A stretch of DNA of 64,000 nt from Chryseobacterium gregarium DSM 19109 (GCF_000430845.1 NZ_AUMU01000007.1:1-64000), one strand, 5' to 3'. Shown: positions 1-8,740, counted from the first letter of the stretch. Notes: generated by a model not told the origin, from the sequence alone. Translations and numbers: made by a program.

Positions 1-247
1 CATCCTGGAGAATCTGCTTATCCAGGCTTAGGTCGGCTACCAACTTCTTGAGTTGACTGTTTTCTTCCTCTAATTGACGTAAACGCCGGAGTTCTGTAAT
101 CCCCAAACCTCCGAATTTCTTCTTCCAATTGTAGAAAGTGGCCTCACTTATACCCATCTTACGACAAACTTCTTCGACTTTCACTCCTGTCTCAGACTGT
201 TTCAATGCAAAAATAATCTGACTCTCTGTAAATCTGCTCTTTTTCAT
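1..247 (-). CDS. IS3-family transposase OrfA (partial, 3' end outside window)
   Basis: The visible 82 residues begin MKKSRFTESQIIFALKQSE and contain a helix-turn-helix (about residues 8-48, including KMGISEATFYNWKKKFGG). A leucine-rich coiled segment follows (LRRLRQLEEENSQLKKLV), the usual OrfA layout of HTH_Tnp_1 plus leucine zipper. In IS3 elements OrfA binds the inverted repeats, and a programmed -1 frameshift joins it to the DDE integrase OrfB. OrfB would lie outside the window. The ATG at 245-247 is a clear start. Whether the copy is intact cannot be judged here. Confidence 0.9.
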   Translation of the reverse strand, partial: MKKSRFTESQIIFALKQSETGVKVEEVCRKMGISEATFYNWKKKFGGLGITELRRLRQLEEENSQLKKLVADLSLDKQILQD

Positions 248-327
248 TAGACTTTTCTTTATTTAAATTTAATTATTTCTCGAAAAATCTCTACTTTTAA
301 TTGTTCCAGTTTTTTGGGAGAAGGTCA
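1..327 (-). mobile_element. IS3-family insertion sequence, one end only
   Basis: This is the left end (in transposase orientation) of an IS3-type element that continues past the window edge. The orfA start lies about 80 bp inside the putative tip. Read on the minus strand, the tip runs TGACCTTCTCCCAAAAAACT, which resembles IS3-family terminal inverted repeats that begin with TG. The outer boundary near 325-327 is an estimate, because the other end and any target-site duplication are not visible. The insertion lies about 50 bp past the stop codon of the esterase gene and does not appear to interrupt it. Confidence 0.6.
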
Positions 328-376
328 GCAAATTAAGCCTGCAAAGTTTTTATGAATGATTTATAATATGATGATC

Positions 377-1195
377 TTACTTTTTCAGTTTCTCAATCCT
401 TCTCATTTCGTTTAACAATAAAGGAAAAGCAGGTTGTGCCATTCCGCCATGATCGAAGCCGTCGAGTTCGTATAAAGTGGTTTCTTTATGGCCTTTCAGC
501 TTCATCATTCTGGCCATGTAAGCATTTTCTTCATACCTTCCGAGAAGCTCTTTTTCGCGGTCTCCCGTAATCAGGAGCAGTGGCGGTGCATCGGCTCTGA
601 TAAAATGAAGCGGAGCAAAATCATCAATCCTTGCATCCAGCTCATCAATTCCTTTTTCTTTCCTTATGGTAAAGTGGGAAATCATCTGTCCACTGAAAGG
701 GATGATCCCCGCTAAAGCATTTGCATCAATATCATACTTCTGCAGATAGGCTTTGTTAAGGCCTACCATAGTGGCAAGATATCCTCCTGCCGAATGTCCT
801 GAAATAAAAACCAAGTCTTCACGGCCGCCGTAATTTTTAATATTCTTAAGTACCCAGGCGGTTGCTGCGGCGGCATCTTCAATATATTTCGGTGCATTTA
901 CTTTAGGTGAAAGCCTGTAGTTAACCCCGATAACGGCAATCCCTTTATTTTTTAACCCTTCCGGGATTTCCTTCTGCCCGCCTGTCAGGCCTCCGCCGTG
1001 AAACCATATAACCGTTGGAAAATTTTTTACATTTTTCGGAACATAGACATCCAGAACACATCTTTCGTTAATATAAACATCCGCTTTATTGGTCTTTTCG
1101 TCATAATAATGAATATTGCTTTCCGTACGGTATTCCTGAGAAAAAAGAGGAATGGAAAATAAAGTAATGATTAAAAATACCAGAATCCTTTTCAT
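377..1195 (-). CDS. secreted alpha/beta-hydrolase (carboxylesterase, BD-FAE/HSL-like)
   Basis: A 272-residue protein with an N-terminal signal peptide (MKRILVFLIITLFSIPLFSQ) and no lipobox, so probably periplasmic or exported. It has the HGGG oxyanion-hole motif (residues 66-69) and the nucleophile elbow GHSAGG (133-138, Ser135). A C-terminal DGFDHGG supplies the likely catalytic His and a nearby Asp (ITGDRE) the acid. This is the arrangement of bacterial arylformamidase/carboxylesterase-like hydrolases. The substrate cannot be read from the sequence; an acetyl- or feruloyl-ester on polysaccharide is one possibility. It is a single gene, transcribed leftwards toward the IS element, with about 170 bp separating it from pcrA upstream. 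Confidence 0.85.
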   Translation of the reverse strand: MKRILVFLIITLFSIPLFSQEYRTESNIHYYDEKTNKADVYINERCVLDVYVPKNVKNFPTVIWFHGGGLTGGQKEIPEGLKNKGIAVIGVNYRLSPKVNAPKYIEDAAAATAWVLKNIKNYGGREDLVFISGHSAGGYLATMVGLNKAYLQKYDIDANALAGIIPFSGQMISHFTIRKEKGIDELDARIDDFAPLHFIRADAPPLLLITGDREKELLGRYEENAYMARMMKLKGHKETTLYELDGFDHGGMAQPAFPLLLNEMRRIEKLKK

Positions 1196-1366
1196 TGTAA
1201 AAACTTTTATTGTTTAAATATACGAATTTGTTGTTTTTTCCTTATTATTATCCATAAAAATCCCCGCAAACTTCACATATCTCACATAAAATCTATGGCA
1301 TAATGGAATTTGCGGGAACCTATTTTAAGAATATTTCATTGCTTTCGCTTCTCAGAATGACCTGAT

Positions 1367-3700
1367 CTAAATCTTAATCAGCTTGGCATATTTCAGGATT
1401 AGGTTTTTCTCTCCTTCATGCTGGAAAATCACTTTGGCTTTGATGTTCTGGGGATCAGTACCATCCAGGAAAGTTACTTCCCCTACGCCGAAACGGTCAT
1501 GCCTTACTTTATCCCCCACTTCAATATCCTGTGAGGAAGCTCCGCTCGGGTTAATGATCTTTGCCGTACTTACCGGTTTTAATTTTCTGGGCTCAGCGAT
1601 GGGTTTTGAACCTTCACCCCGTTCGATCGTTTTCTTTTCCACCCTTTTAAAGCCTTGAAGCTCGGAAGGATGCTCTTCAAAAATATTTGACTTGAGGCCT
1701 GCATTATTGATAAAGCGTTTTTCAATGGCCGGGTTTACGAATTCAATATATTGATCGTCAATTTCACTTAAGAACCTTGAAGGTTCGGCATCGGTTATTT
1801 TCCCCCACTGGAACCGTGAAACGGCATATGAGAAAAAGGCCTGCTTTTCTGCCCTGGTTAAAGCTACATAAAACAGCCGTCTTTCTTCTTCCAGATCTTC
1901 CCTTGTTGTGGAACTCATAAAACTCGGAAAAAGGTTTTCTTCCAGGCCTACCAGGTGTACTACCGGGAACTCCAGACCTTTTGAAAGGTGAATGGTCATT
2001 AATGATACCATTTCTTCCTCATCATCTTTCTTCTGGGTATCGGCAGAGAGCGCGATATTCTCCAGAAAATTGGGTAAGCTCGGATCTCCGTCTTCCAGCT
2101 GCATTTGCTCTTCAATGAATCCCTGCATGGAGTTCATTAATTCCTGAACGTTTTCCACTCTTGAAATCCCTTCCGGGGTCTGGTCGTCTTTTAAAAATTT
2201 AATCAGCCCGCTGCGTTTGGCCACTTCCATAGCAACGCTGTACGCGGTTTCGGTTTTTAACAATACCTGGAATGCTTTGATCATTGACCAGAAGTCGTTC
2301 AGTTTATTTAAAATTCCGTTATTGAGTCCTAACTGCGGGGCATATGCCGGAAGATTGTCAAGCACATTTGAGACGGTAACGTTGTGGGCATCTGCAAAAA
2401 CAATCAGTTTATTCTGCGTGGTCTCGCCAATTCCCCGTACAGGATAATTGATTATCCTCATCAGGGCTTCCGAATCATTCTCATTGACCAAAAGCCTGAG
2501 ATAGCCGATAAGATCCTTGACTTCTTTCCGTTGATAGAAAGAAAGGCCTCCGTATACTTTATAGGGAATGTTTTTACGTCTCAGCGCATCCTCGAAAGCC
2601 CGGGTCTGCGAATTGGTACGGTATAAGATGGCAAAATCGCTGTATCTTCTCTGTTCCCGGTTCCGCGTTTCCCAGATGTTTCCGGCTACGAAATTAGCCT
2701 CATCGGCATCAGAAAGAGAACGGTATACTTTGATCTTTTCGCCTTCTTCATTTTCACTGAAAACATTCTTTTTGAACTGCTGAAGGTTTTTGGCAATCAC
2801 CACATTGGCTGCATTGACAATATTCTGCGTTGAACGGTAATTCTGCTCCAGGGAAACCGTAACGGCATCAGGATAATCTTTTTTAAAGTTGAGAATATTA
2901 TAAATATTGGCTCCACGGAACGAGTAAATGGACTGCGCATCGTCTCCTACAACGCAGATATTTTCAAATTTCGAAGCCAGTGCCTTTACAATAAGATACT
3001 GAGAATGGTTGGTATCCTGGTACTCATCCACCAGGATATATCGGAAACGATCCTGGTATTTTGCCAGAACTTCAGGAAAACGTGTCAACAGCTCATTGGT
3101 TTTCAACAACAGATCATCAAAATCCATGGACCCGTTTTTATAACACTGTTCTACGTACCTCTGATAAATCTGACCGATAAATTTCATATTCGCCTTTTCA
3201 TCAGCTTCAATGAGCTCAGGATTATTGAAATATGCCTTTACCGTGATGAGGTTATTTTTATACGTTGAAATCCTGGCCTGGACTTTTTTAGGTTTGTACA
3301 GATCAGCATCGATATTCATGTCCTTCAGTACTTTTTTAATGACATTCAGAGAATCCTGCTGATCGTAAATGGTAAAATTGGAAGGATATCCCAGGTAATG
3401 GGCTTCACCTCTCAGAATCCTTGCAAATACCGAGTGAAAAGTTCCCATCCACAGGCTTCTGGCATTACTATGGCCTACTACCTTTGCAATACGCTCCTTC
3501 ATTTCTTTCGCCGCTTTGTTGGTAAAGGTAAGTGCCAGAATATTGAAAGGGTCTACTCCATTTGTGATCAAATGGGCAATACGCATGGTGAGCACACGTG
3601 TTTTTCCGGAACCTGCCCCTGCAAGAACCATTAATGGTCCCTGTAATGTGGTAACGGCTTCAAATTGTGATTCATTCAGTCCTTTCAAATAATCCTCCAT
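1367..3700 (-). CDS. pcrA: ATP-dependent DNA helicase, UvrD/PcrA type
   Basis: A 777-residue SF1A 3'-5' helicase acting in nucleotide-excision and mismatch repair and in removing RecA or stalled polymerase from DNA. Visible motifs are the Q-motif LNESQFEAV, Walker A GAGSGKT (28-34), LTFTNKAAKEM (Ia), VDEYQDTN (Walker B), GDDAQSIYSFRGA (III), LEQNYRST (IV), MTIHLSKGLEFPVV (V) and VALTRAEK (VI). The C-terminus carries the Tudor-like VGDKVRHDRFGVGEV module that in PcrA/UvrD contacts RNA polymerase. Length is normal for the family. A well-matched flavobacterial promoter sits immediately upstream (3723-3752). UvrD and PcrA cannot be separated by sequence alone in this phylum. Confidence 0.96.
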   Translation of the reverse strand: MEDYLKGLNESQFEAVTTLQGPLMVLAGAGSGKTRVLTMRIAHLITNGVDPFNILALTFTNKAAKEMKERIAKVVGHSNARSLWMGTFHSVFARILRGEAHYLGYPSNFTIYDQQDSLNVIKKVLKDMNIDADLYKPKKVQARISTYKNNLITVKAYFNNPELIEADEKANMKFIGQIYQRYVEQCYKNGSMDFDDLLLKTNELLTRFPEVLAKYQDRFRYILVDEYQDTNHSQYLIVKALASKFENICVVGDDAQSIYSFRGANIYNILNFKKDYPDAVTVSLEQNYRSTQNIVNAANVVIAKNLQQFKKNVFSENEEGEKIKVYRSLSDADEANFVAGNIWETRNREQRRYSDFAILYRTNSQTRAFEDALRRKNIPYKVYGGLSFYQRKEVKDLIGYLRLLVNENDSEALMRIINYPVRGIGETTQNKLIVFADAHNVTVSNVLDNLPAYAPQLGLNNGILNKLNDFWSMIKAFQVLLKTETAYSVAMEVAKRSGLIKFLKDDQTPEGISRVENVQELMNSMQGFIEEQMQLEDGDPSLPNFLENIALSADTQKKDDEEEMVSLMTIHLSKGLEFPVVHLVGLEENLFPSFMSSTTREDLEEERRLFYVALTRAEKQAFFSYAVSRFQWGKITDAEPSRFLSEIDDQYIEFVNPAIEKRFINNAGLKSNIFEEHPSELQGFKRVEKKTIERGEGSKPIAEPRKLKPVSTAKIINPSGASSQDIEVGDKVRHDRFGVGEVTFLDGTDPQNIKAKVIFQHEGEKNLILKYAKLIKI

Positions 3701-3722
3701 ACTGCAAAAAAAATTAGGAATA

Positions 3723-3752
3723 CAAAATTAGTGTATTATATGGAGAATTCAA
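3723..3752 (-). promoter_or_regulatory. Bacteroidota-type promoter of the pcrA gene
   Basis: On the minus strand the sequence reads TTG, 19 bases, then TAATTTTG, matching the consensus TTG-N17-23-TAnnTTTG used by the flavobacterial primary sigma factor. It lies 22 bp before the start codon at 3700, which supports that start. Confidence 0.65.
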
Positions 3753-3852
3753 ATCCGGCAACAAGGTAAATAGTGTTAAATTGATCCTTTACTGAAATAA
3801 GGATTTTGAGACAAAATCGGCAGAAAAATACTGCCGTTGCAGGTGAGTGATT

Positions 3853-4221
3853 TTATTTAATGTAAAACCTGATCCGGTCTACCATATTTCCAAGATCGAA
3901 CGGTTTGGCGATAAATTCATCGGCTCCTGCATCCAACGCGGATTGTTCAAGGCCACGGCTTGCAGACATTATCAGAACAGGAATATCTTTTAATTTTTCA
4001 TCTTCCTTGATGAGTCTGCAAAAATCCCTGCCATCTTCACCGGAAAGCCACATATCCATTAAAATGACATCGGGTTTCATTTCAGGATTCAGGGCATTGA
4101 ACATTTCTGAACCTTTGTGGAATTTATCAACTTCAAATCCTTCAAAATCAAGCATCATTTCAATAGAATCAACAATTGCAGGGCTATCATCTACCACCAT
4201 TATTTTTGCAGAATCAGACAT
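3853..4221 (-). CDS. single-domain response regulator
   Basis: A 122-residue CheY-like receiver with no output domain. The acidic pocket (VVDDS, Asp11/Asp12), the phospho-acceptor Asp56 in ILMDMW, the switch serine in IMSAS and the conserved Lys106 in AKPFD are all present, so the protein itself looks functional. It lies 9 bp downstream of the histidine kinase remnant and was probably its co-transcribed partner. Because the kinase has lost its 5' end, and with it presumably the operon promoter, expression of this receiver now depends on whatever lies near 4822-4930. Stand-alone receivers of this kind act by protein-protein contact or as phosphorelay intermediates. Confidence 0.92.
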   Translation of the reverse strand: MSDSAKIMVVDDSPAIVDSIEMMLDFEGFEVDKFHKGSEMFNALNPEMKPDVILMDMWLSGEDGRDFCRLIKEDEKLKDIPVLIMSASRGLEQSALDAGADEFIAKPFDLGNMVDRIRFYIK

Positions 4222-4230
4222 GGTAATTTT

Positions 4231-4857
4231 TTAATTTTTATTCTTTGGGATTCTGAAGCAAAAATCAGACCCTTCTCCTTCAACGGAAGAAACAGAAATT
4301 TCCCCTCCGGCTCTTTTTATAATTTCGGATGAAATATAAAGCCCAAGCCCCAAGCCCGGGAATGTATGCGTTATGGATTCGCTTATTCTATAATACTGAT
4401 CGAAAACCTTTGACTGTTGATCCGCCGGAATACCGATCCCGAAGTCCCTGACACTGAACCGCGCTTTATCTTCCTCTGAAACTGCAGAAATGTGTACCTC
4501 ATCCACATCCGGAGAATATTTAATGGCATTGCTGATGAGGTTGGCCATCACCTGGGAAATCCGGTGCCGGTCTGCAAAAACATCACCTATCCTGGATCTG
4601 CTTACGATCATTTTATGCCTTGAGGTCATCTGCTGCTCTTCAACCACTTCATTAACAAGCCGGTCAAAATCAAAATAAGATTCATTCAGCTGGATCTGCC
4701 CTTTCTGAATCTTTGTAACATCCAGGAGTTCATTGATGAGTTGCGTAAGGCGGCCGATCTGGCCATCCATCTTTTTCACAACATCTTCATTTTTGTGATC
4801 CTCTGATTTCTGCAGGTTCATTTTGATGAACCGGGTATATAATTTAAGGCTAATAGA
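4231..4857 (-). pseudogene. sensor histidine kinase, 5'-truncated remnant (H-box lost)
   Basis: The open frame from the ATG at 4821 encodes 196 residues. They cover the end of a HisKA dimerisation helix (IGRLTQLINELLDVTKIQKG) and a complete HATPase_c domain: N-box NLISNAIKYS, G1 DFGIGI, F/G2 GLGLGLYIS. The frame stays kinase-like upstream of that ATG (SLKLYTRFIKMNLQKSED, the segment that normally follows the H-box), then meets a TGA at 4873-4875. The catalytic-histidine block (SHELxTP) and every sensory domain are missing, so autophosphorylation is not possible from this product. A deletion or rearrangement with a breakpoint near 4850-4860 is inferred. The retained ATP-binding fold could still be translated from the internal ATG. 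Confidence 0.8.
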
Positions 4858-4927
4858 AAAATTAAAATTTTTTCACCATTCAATGAATTTTATTACATTT
4901 AAATTTACTCAGCAAAAATTATTTACT

Positions 4928-5130
4928 GTGAAAAACTTAAAGAAACTTTTAAGAAATGATCTAAAAACTTTAAAAGGCGGAGGCGGAGACTCGGTTTGTG
5001 GAATGACAGTGCATCCGGCCAAGTTATTTCCATGCATCACTGCTCCAGCTGTGAACCTTTGAGCGGAGGAAAAGGTATGGGATGTGTTTATGACTCTGTC
5101 ATAGATTCAGGCGGTAAACCCGCCCCTTGA
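4928..5130 (+). pseudogene. bacteriocin-like double-glycine peptide, apparently frameshifted
   Basis: A GTG start at 4928 opens MKNLKKLLRNDLKTLKGGGG (GTG read as Met), the leader typical of the 'bacteriocin-like' small peptides common in Chryseobacterium: a basic amphipathic leader ending in a GG processing site. The same frame continues to a stop at 5060-5062, giving 44 residues with an atypical tail. From 5002 the -1 frame gives a more family-like Cys/Gly-rich tail (NDSASGQVISMHHCSSCEPL, then SGGKGMGCVYDSV) ending at 5128-5130. One missing base near 5000-5002 (after TGT GG) would explain this. No C39-peptidase ABC exporter lies nearby. The frameshift could be real decay or a sequencing error. 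Confidence 0.6.
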
Positions 5131-5180
5131 TATGATTGTCCAAACCTGTTAAAAGATCAATTTTATCTTGTAGATTATGA

Positions 5181-5207
5181 AGCCGTATTTTTTTAGTACG
5201 CTTTTTT
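5181..5207 (+). terminator. weak terminator-like hairpin after the bacteriocin-like gene
   Basis: GC-CGTA and TACG-C arms flank a T-rich loop and are followed by six T residues. The stem is short and carries a bulge, so this is only a tentative call. Confidence 0.35.
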
Positions 5208-5247
5208 CATTATTGAAATTTCTTCATTTTTTTTGTAACAATTAACG

Positions 5248-5255
5248 TATTTTTG
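5248..5255 (+). promoter_or_regulatory. -7 element upstream of the M16 peptidase operon
   Basis: TATTTTTG matches the TAnnTTTG element and lies 29 bp before the ATG at 5285. No TTG is found at the ideal 17-23 bp spacing; the nearest leaves only about 12 bp. The match is therefore partial. Confidence 0.4.
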
Positions 5256-5284
5256 ACACTCATTATACAAAATAATTTCTATTT

Positions 5285-6598
5285 ATGAAAAAGCGACTTC
5301 TTTCTGTTGCTGCAGCGGCTTTCTTCGGAATAGCTCTGAATGCTCAACAAATTAAATTTGAGGAATATGACCTGCCAAACGGACTTCATGTCATTCTTCA
5401 TCAGGACAATTCTGCACCAGTGGTAACGGCAGGTGTCATGTATCACGTAGGTGCAAAAGATGAAGTTAAAGGAAGAACAGGCTTTGCTCACTTCTTTGAA
5501 CACCTTTTATTTGAAGGGACCCCTAACATTAAAAGAGGCGACTGGTTCAAAATAGTTTCTTCAAACGGAGGGCAAAATAATGCCAACACCACAAATGACA
5601 GAACCTATTATTACGAAACATTTCCTTCAAACAACGAACAGTTAGGACTTTGGATGGAGGCTGAAAGAATGCGTCATGCAGTTATTAACCAAATCGGTGT
5701 GGATACGCAAAGGGAGGTTGTAAAAGAGGAAAAAAGATTAAGAATGGATAACCAGCCTTATGGAAATCTTTTCAGTACCATTCAGAAAAATTTATTTACC
5801 AATCACCCATACAACTGGCCGACCATAGGCTCAATGGAAGATCTGAACTCAGCGAAATTAGATGAGTTCCAGGCATTTTATAAAAAATATTATATCCCGA
5901 ATAATGCTACTTTGGTGGTCGCAGGAGATATTAAGCCTGAGCAGACCAAAAAATGGATTCAGGAATATTACGGAGGCATTCCTAAAGGAACGGTTTCCCC
6001 TAAAAACTTCCCGAAAGATGCGCCTATCACTCAGGAAAAAGAGGTAACTGCCACAGATCCGAACATTCAGCTTCCGGCTTATATTTTCGCTTACAGAACT
6101 CCAGGCAACAAGGAAAAAGATGCGTACGTTCTGGATATGCTTTCTTCTTATTTAAGCAATGGAAAATCTTCGGTTTTATACAAAAAACTAGTTGATCAGG
6201 ATAAAAAAGCACTTCAGGTACAGGCATTTAACCAAGGACTTGAAGATTACGGAATTTTCGCATTCTTCGCCATCCCGATGGGACAGACGACTAAAGCAAC
6301 ACTTCAGGCTGACATCGATGCTGAAATCAAAAAACTTCAGAACACATTAATCTCTGAAGAAGACTACCAGAAACTTCAGAACCAGTTTGAAAACCAGTTT
6401 GTCAATGCCAATTCAAGTATTCAGGGGATTGCCGCTTCACTGGCAACAAATCATGTGCTGATGGGGAACACCAATTTAATCAATAAAGAGATTGACATTT
6501 ACAGGTCTATCACAAGACAGGATCTTCAGAATGCAGCTAAAAAGTATCTTAATTCCAACCAAAGAATCATCATCAACTACGTTCCTGAAAAAAAGTAA
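5285..6598 (+). CDS. M16-family zinc metallopeptidase (catalytic subunit)
   Basis: A 437-residue exported insulinase/processing-peptidase-type protein with a signal peptide (to about residue 20, ending LNAQ). The inverted zinc motif HxxEH is present as HFFEH (69-73). The third ligand is in the EVVKEEKR helix (Glu148 or Glu149), with the usual spacing of about 76 residues. One M16 repeat plus the C-terminal M16_C domain gives the expected length for a bacterial half-clamp. It is followed 50 bp later by a second M16 protein without the zinc site. The two most likely form a heterodimeric clamp like mitochondrial MPP beta/alpha, degrading peptides in the periplasm. Confidence 0.93.
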   Translation: MKKRLLSVAAAAFFGIALNAQQIKFEEYDLPNGLHVILHQDNSAPVVTAGVMYHVGAKDEVKGRTGFAHFFEHLLFEGTPNIKRGDWFKIVSSNGGQNNANTTNDRTYYYETFPSNNEQLGLWMEAERMRHAVINQIGVDTQREVVKEEKRLRMDNQPYGNLFSTIQKNLFTNHPYNWPTIGSMEDLNSAKLDEFQAFYKKYYIPNNATLVVAGDIKPEQTKKWIQEYYGGIPKGTVSPKNFPKDAPITQEKEVTATDPNIQLPAYIFAYRTPGNKEKDAYVLDMLSSYLSNGKSSVLYKKLVDQDKKALQVQAFNQGLEDYGIFAFFAIPMGQTTKATLQADIDAEIKKLQNTLISEEDYQKLQNQFENQFVNANSSIQGIAASLATNHVLMGNTNLINKEIDIYRSITRQDLQNAAKKYLNSNQRIIINYVPEKK

Positions 6599-6648
6599 TC
6601 AGCCCAGACTTTTAAGTTCAATGATTATTAAAAATTAAATTTTTACAA

Positions 6649-8694
6649 ATGAAAAAGCAATTAACATATATAGCTGCAGCATTTTTCTTCGCAGGAATGG
6701 TTTCAGCACAAAAAATAGATCTTAATGCAATGCCGAAACCGGGTCCTACACCCGCGATCAACATTGCCAAGCCAAAAACCTTCCAGCTGAGCAACGGCCT
6801 TACGGTAATGGTCGTAGAAAATAACAAGCTGCCGAGGGTAAGTGCCAATCTTTCTATGGACAGGCCTCCGTATAACGAAGGAACCGTAACCGGTGTAAGC
6901 GAAATCATGGCTGAGCAGTTCGAAAACGGGACGACCAACATGAGCAAAGATGCCTTCAACAAAAAAGTCGATTACCTTGGAGCTAACTTAAGCTTCTCTT
7001 CAGGCGGTGCTTTTGCCAGTTCGCTTTCTAAATATTTCCCTCAGGTGTTAGGATTAATGGCCGATGCGATCATCAACCCTAAATTTTCTGCTGAGGAAAT
7101 ACAGAATTCTAAGGAAAGAGCAATTGAAGGGCTTAAATCTGAAGAAAAAAATGCATCAGCCATCGCTTCAAGAGTTTCCAATGCTTTGCTATACGGGAAA
7201 AATACTTCAAGAGGAGAATTTGAAACGGTTGAATCCATCAACAAAATTCAACTGGCAGATGTACAGAACACCTATAAAAAATATTACGCTCCGGATAACG
7301 CTTATCTGGTCATCGTCGGAGATGTAAAATTTGACAAAGTAAAGCCTTTGATTGAAAAAGCATTCAGTGGCTGGAAAAAGGCAAATACCCCTATTATTCC
7401 GTTAGAGCCGTCCGCAAATGTGGCCAAAACAGAAATCAATGTAGTGGACGTTCCTACTGCTGTACAGTCGGTTGTTTCATTGAACAACCTGAACAAGCTA
7501 AAAATGAAAGATCCGGATTATTTCCCGGCCACTATTGCCAACTATGTTCTTGGAGGCGGTGGTGAGGCCAGGCTTTTCATGAACCTTCGTGAGAAAAACG
7601 GATTTACATATGGCGCTTATTCCAATATGAGTGCAAGCAAATATTCCCCGCAGTTCTCTGCTACGGCAAGCGTAAGAAATGAAGTAACGGATAAAGCGGT
7701 AAAAGAATTCATCAATGAACTTAACGGCATCTCAACGGTAAAACCTGAAGAGCTTGAAAATGCCAAGGCCAAACTGAAAGGGAATTTCATCATGTCTCTG
7801 GAAAAGCCGGAAACCATTGCCAGATTCGCACTGAACCAGAAAATCCAGGATCTTCCTGCTGATTTTTATACAAATTATCTAAAGTCTATCGACAAAGTAA
7901 CGGCTGCTGATGTTTCAAATGCCGTGAAAACGAATATTTTACCTAACCAGAGCAGAATCTTTATCGCAGGAAAAGCATCTGATATTTCCGAAGGACTGGA
8001 AAAATTGGGCTACCCTGTAAAATATTATGACAAAGATGCCAACCCTATAGCAAAACCGTCTGCCAAAAAAATGGATGCCAATGTAACGGTAGCTTCTATT
8101 GCAGATAAATACATTGATGCGATCGGCGGAAAAGCGAACATCAGTAAAATCTCTTCTTATGCAATGACGGCTTCGATGACGATGCAGGGACAGAATATTG
8201 ACCTGAAAATGGTTAAGGCCCAGGGCGGAAAAGAAATGACTACCGTAACCGCAATGGGGCAGGTTGTCCAGAAACAGGTATTTGACGGAAAAACAGGATA
8301 TTCCGAGCAGATGGGGCAAAAAGTTCCTATGAAAGCAGAACAGATTGCTGAAAAACAGAAAAATGCAGAGCTTTTCGAGGAATTAGGTTTCGCAAAATCT
8401 GCTGATTATAAAGTAGCAGGCATCGAAAAAGTAGGCGGAGAAGATTCTTATGTTGTAAAAGGAGGCGATACCACTTACTACTATAGCGTAAAAACAGGAT
8501 TGAAAACCGGAGAAACCAAAACCGTGAAAGCACAGGGGCAGGAAATGACTGTTCCTACTGTATTCTCTGATTATAAAGATGTAGCAGGAGTTAAAATGCC
8601 GTATACCATCTCTGTAAACCAGATGGGCATGGATATGACGATGACTGTAAAATCTTACGAAGTGAATCAGGCAAAAGAAACTGATTTTAAATAA
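6649..8694 (+). CDS. M16-family non-catalytic peptidase subunit with C-terminal extension
   Basis: A 681-residue exported protein (signal peptide ending MVSAQ). Where the zinc motif HxxEH belongs (about residues 83-87) it reads VSEIMAEQ, so metal binding is lost. The C-terminal half keeps the substrate-clamping Arg/Tyr pair in LREKNGFTYGAYS near residue 310. That is the signature of the alpha-type partner of an M16 heterodimer. After about residue 475 there is an extra domain of about 200 residues (beginning ASIADKYIDAIGG, rich in short beta-like strands and Met/Gln). It resembles the lipoprotein-carrier-like fold seen at the end of other Bacteroidota M16 proteins; its role is unknown. It is co-transcribed with the upstream catalytic subunit and closed by a strong terminator. 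Confidence 0.9.
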   Translation: MKKQLTYIAAAFFFAGMVSAQKIDLNAMPKPGPTPAINIAKPKTFQLSNGLTVMVVENNKLPRVSANLSMDRPPYNEGTVTGVSEIMAEQFENGTTNMSKDAFNKKVDYLGANLSFSSGGAFASSLSKYFPQVLGLMADAIINPKFSAEEIQNSKERAIEGLKSEEKNASAIASRVSNALLYGKNTSRGEFETVESINKIQLADVQNTYKKYYAPDNAYLVIVGDVKFDKVKPLIEKAFSGWKKANTPIIPLEPSANVAKTEINVVDVPTAVQSVVSLNNLNKLKMKDPDYFPATIANYVLGGGGEARLFMNLREKNGFTYGAYSNMSASKYSPQFSATASVRNEVTDKAVKEFINELNGISTVKPEELENAKAKLKGNFIMSLEKPETIARFALNQKIQDLPADFYTNYLKSIDKVTAADVSNAVKTNILPNQSRIFIAGKASDISEGLEKLGYPVKYYDKDANPIAKPSAKKMDANVTVASIADKYIDAIGGKANISKISSYAMTASMTMQGQNIDLKMVKAQGGKEMTTVTAMGQVVQKQVFDGKTGYSEQMGQKVPMKAEQIAEKQKNAELFEELGFAKSADYKVAGIEKVGGEDSYVVKGGDTTYYYSVKTGLKTGETKTVKAQGQEMTVPTVFSDYKDVAGVKMPYTISVNQMGMDMTMTVKSYEVNQAKETDFK

Positions 8695-8711
8695 ATCTAC
8701 TCTATTTATGT

Positions 8712-8740
8712 AAAAGCGGCAACTGAGTTGCCGCTTTTTA
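8712..8740 (+). terminator. rho-independent terminator of the M16 operon
   Basis: GCGGCAAC-TGA-GTTGCCGC forms an 8-bp perfect stem followed by a run of T. It lies 18 bp after the stop codon. Confidence 0.9.

Noticed and set aside
1262..1317. CCCGCAAA ... TTTGCGGG inverted repeat after pcrA
   Set aside because: The arms match over 8 bp but the loop is about 40 nt and no T-run follows on the minus strand, so it is not called as a terminator.
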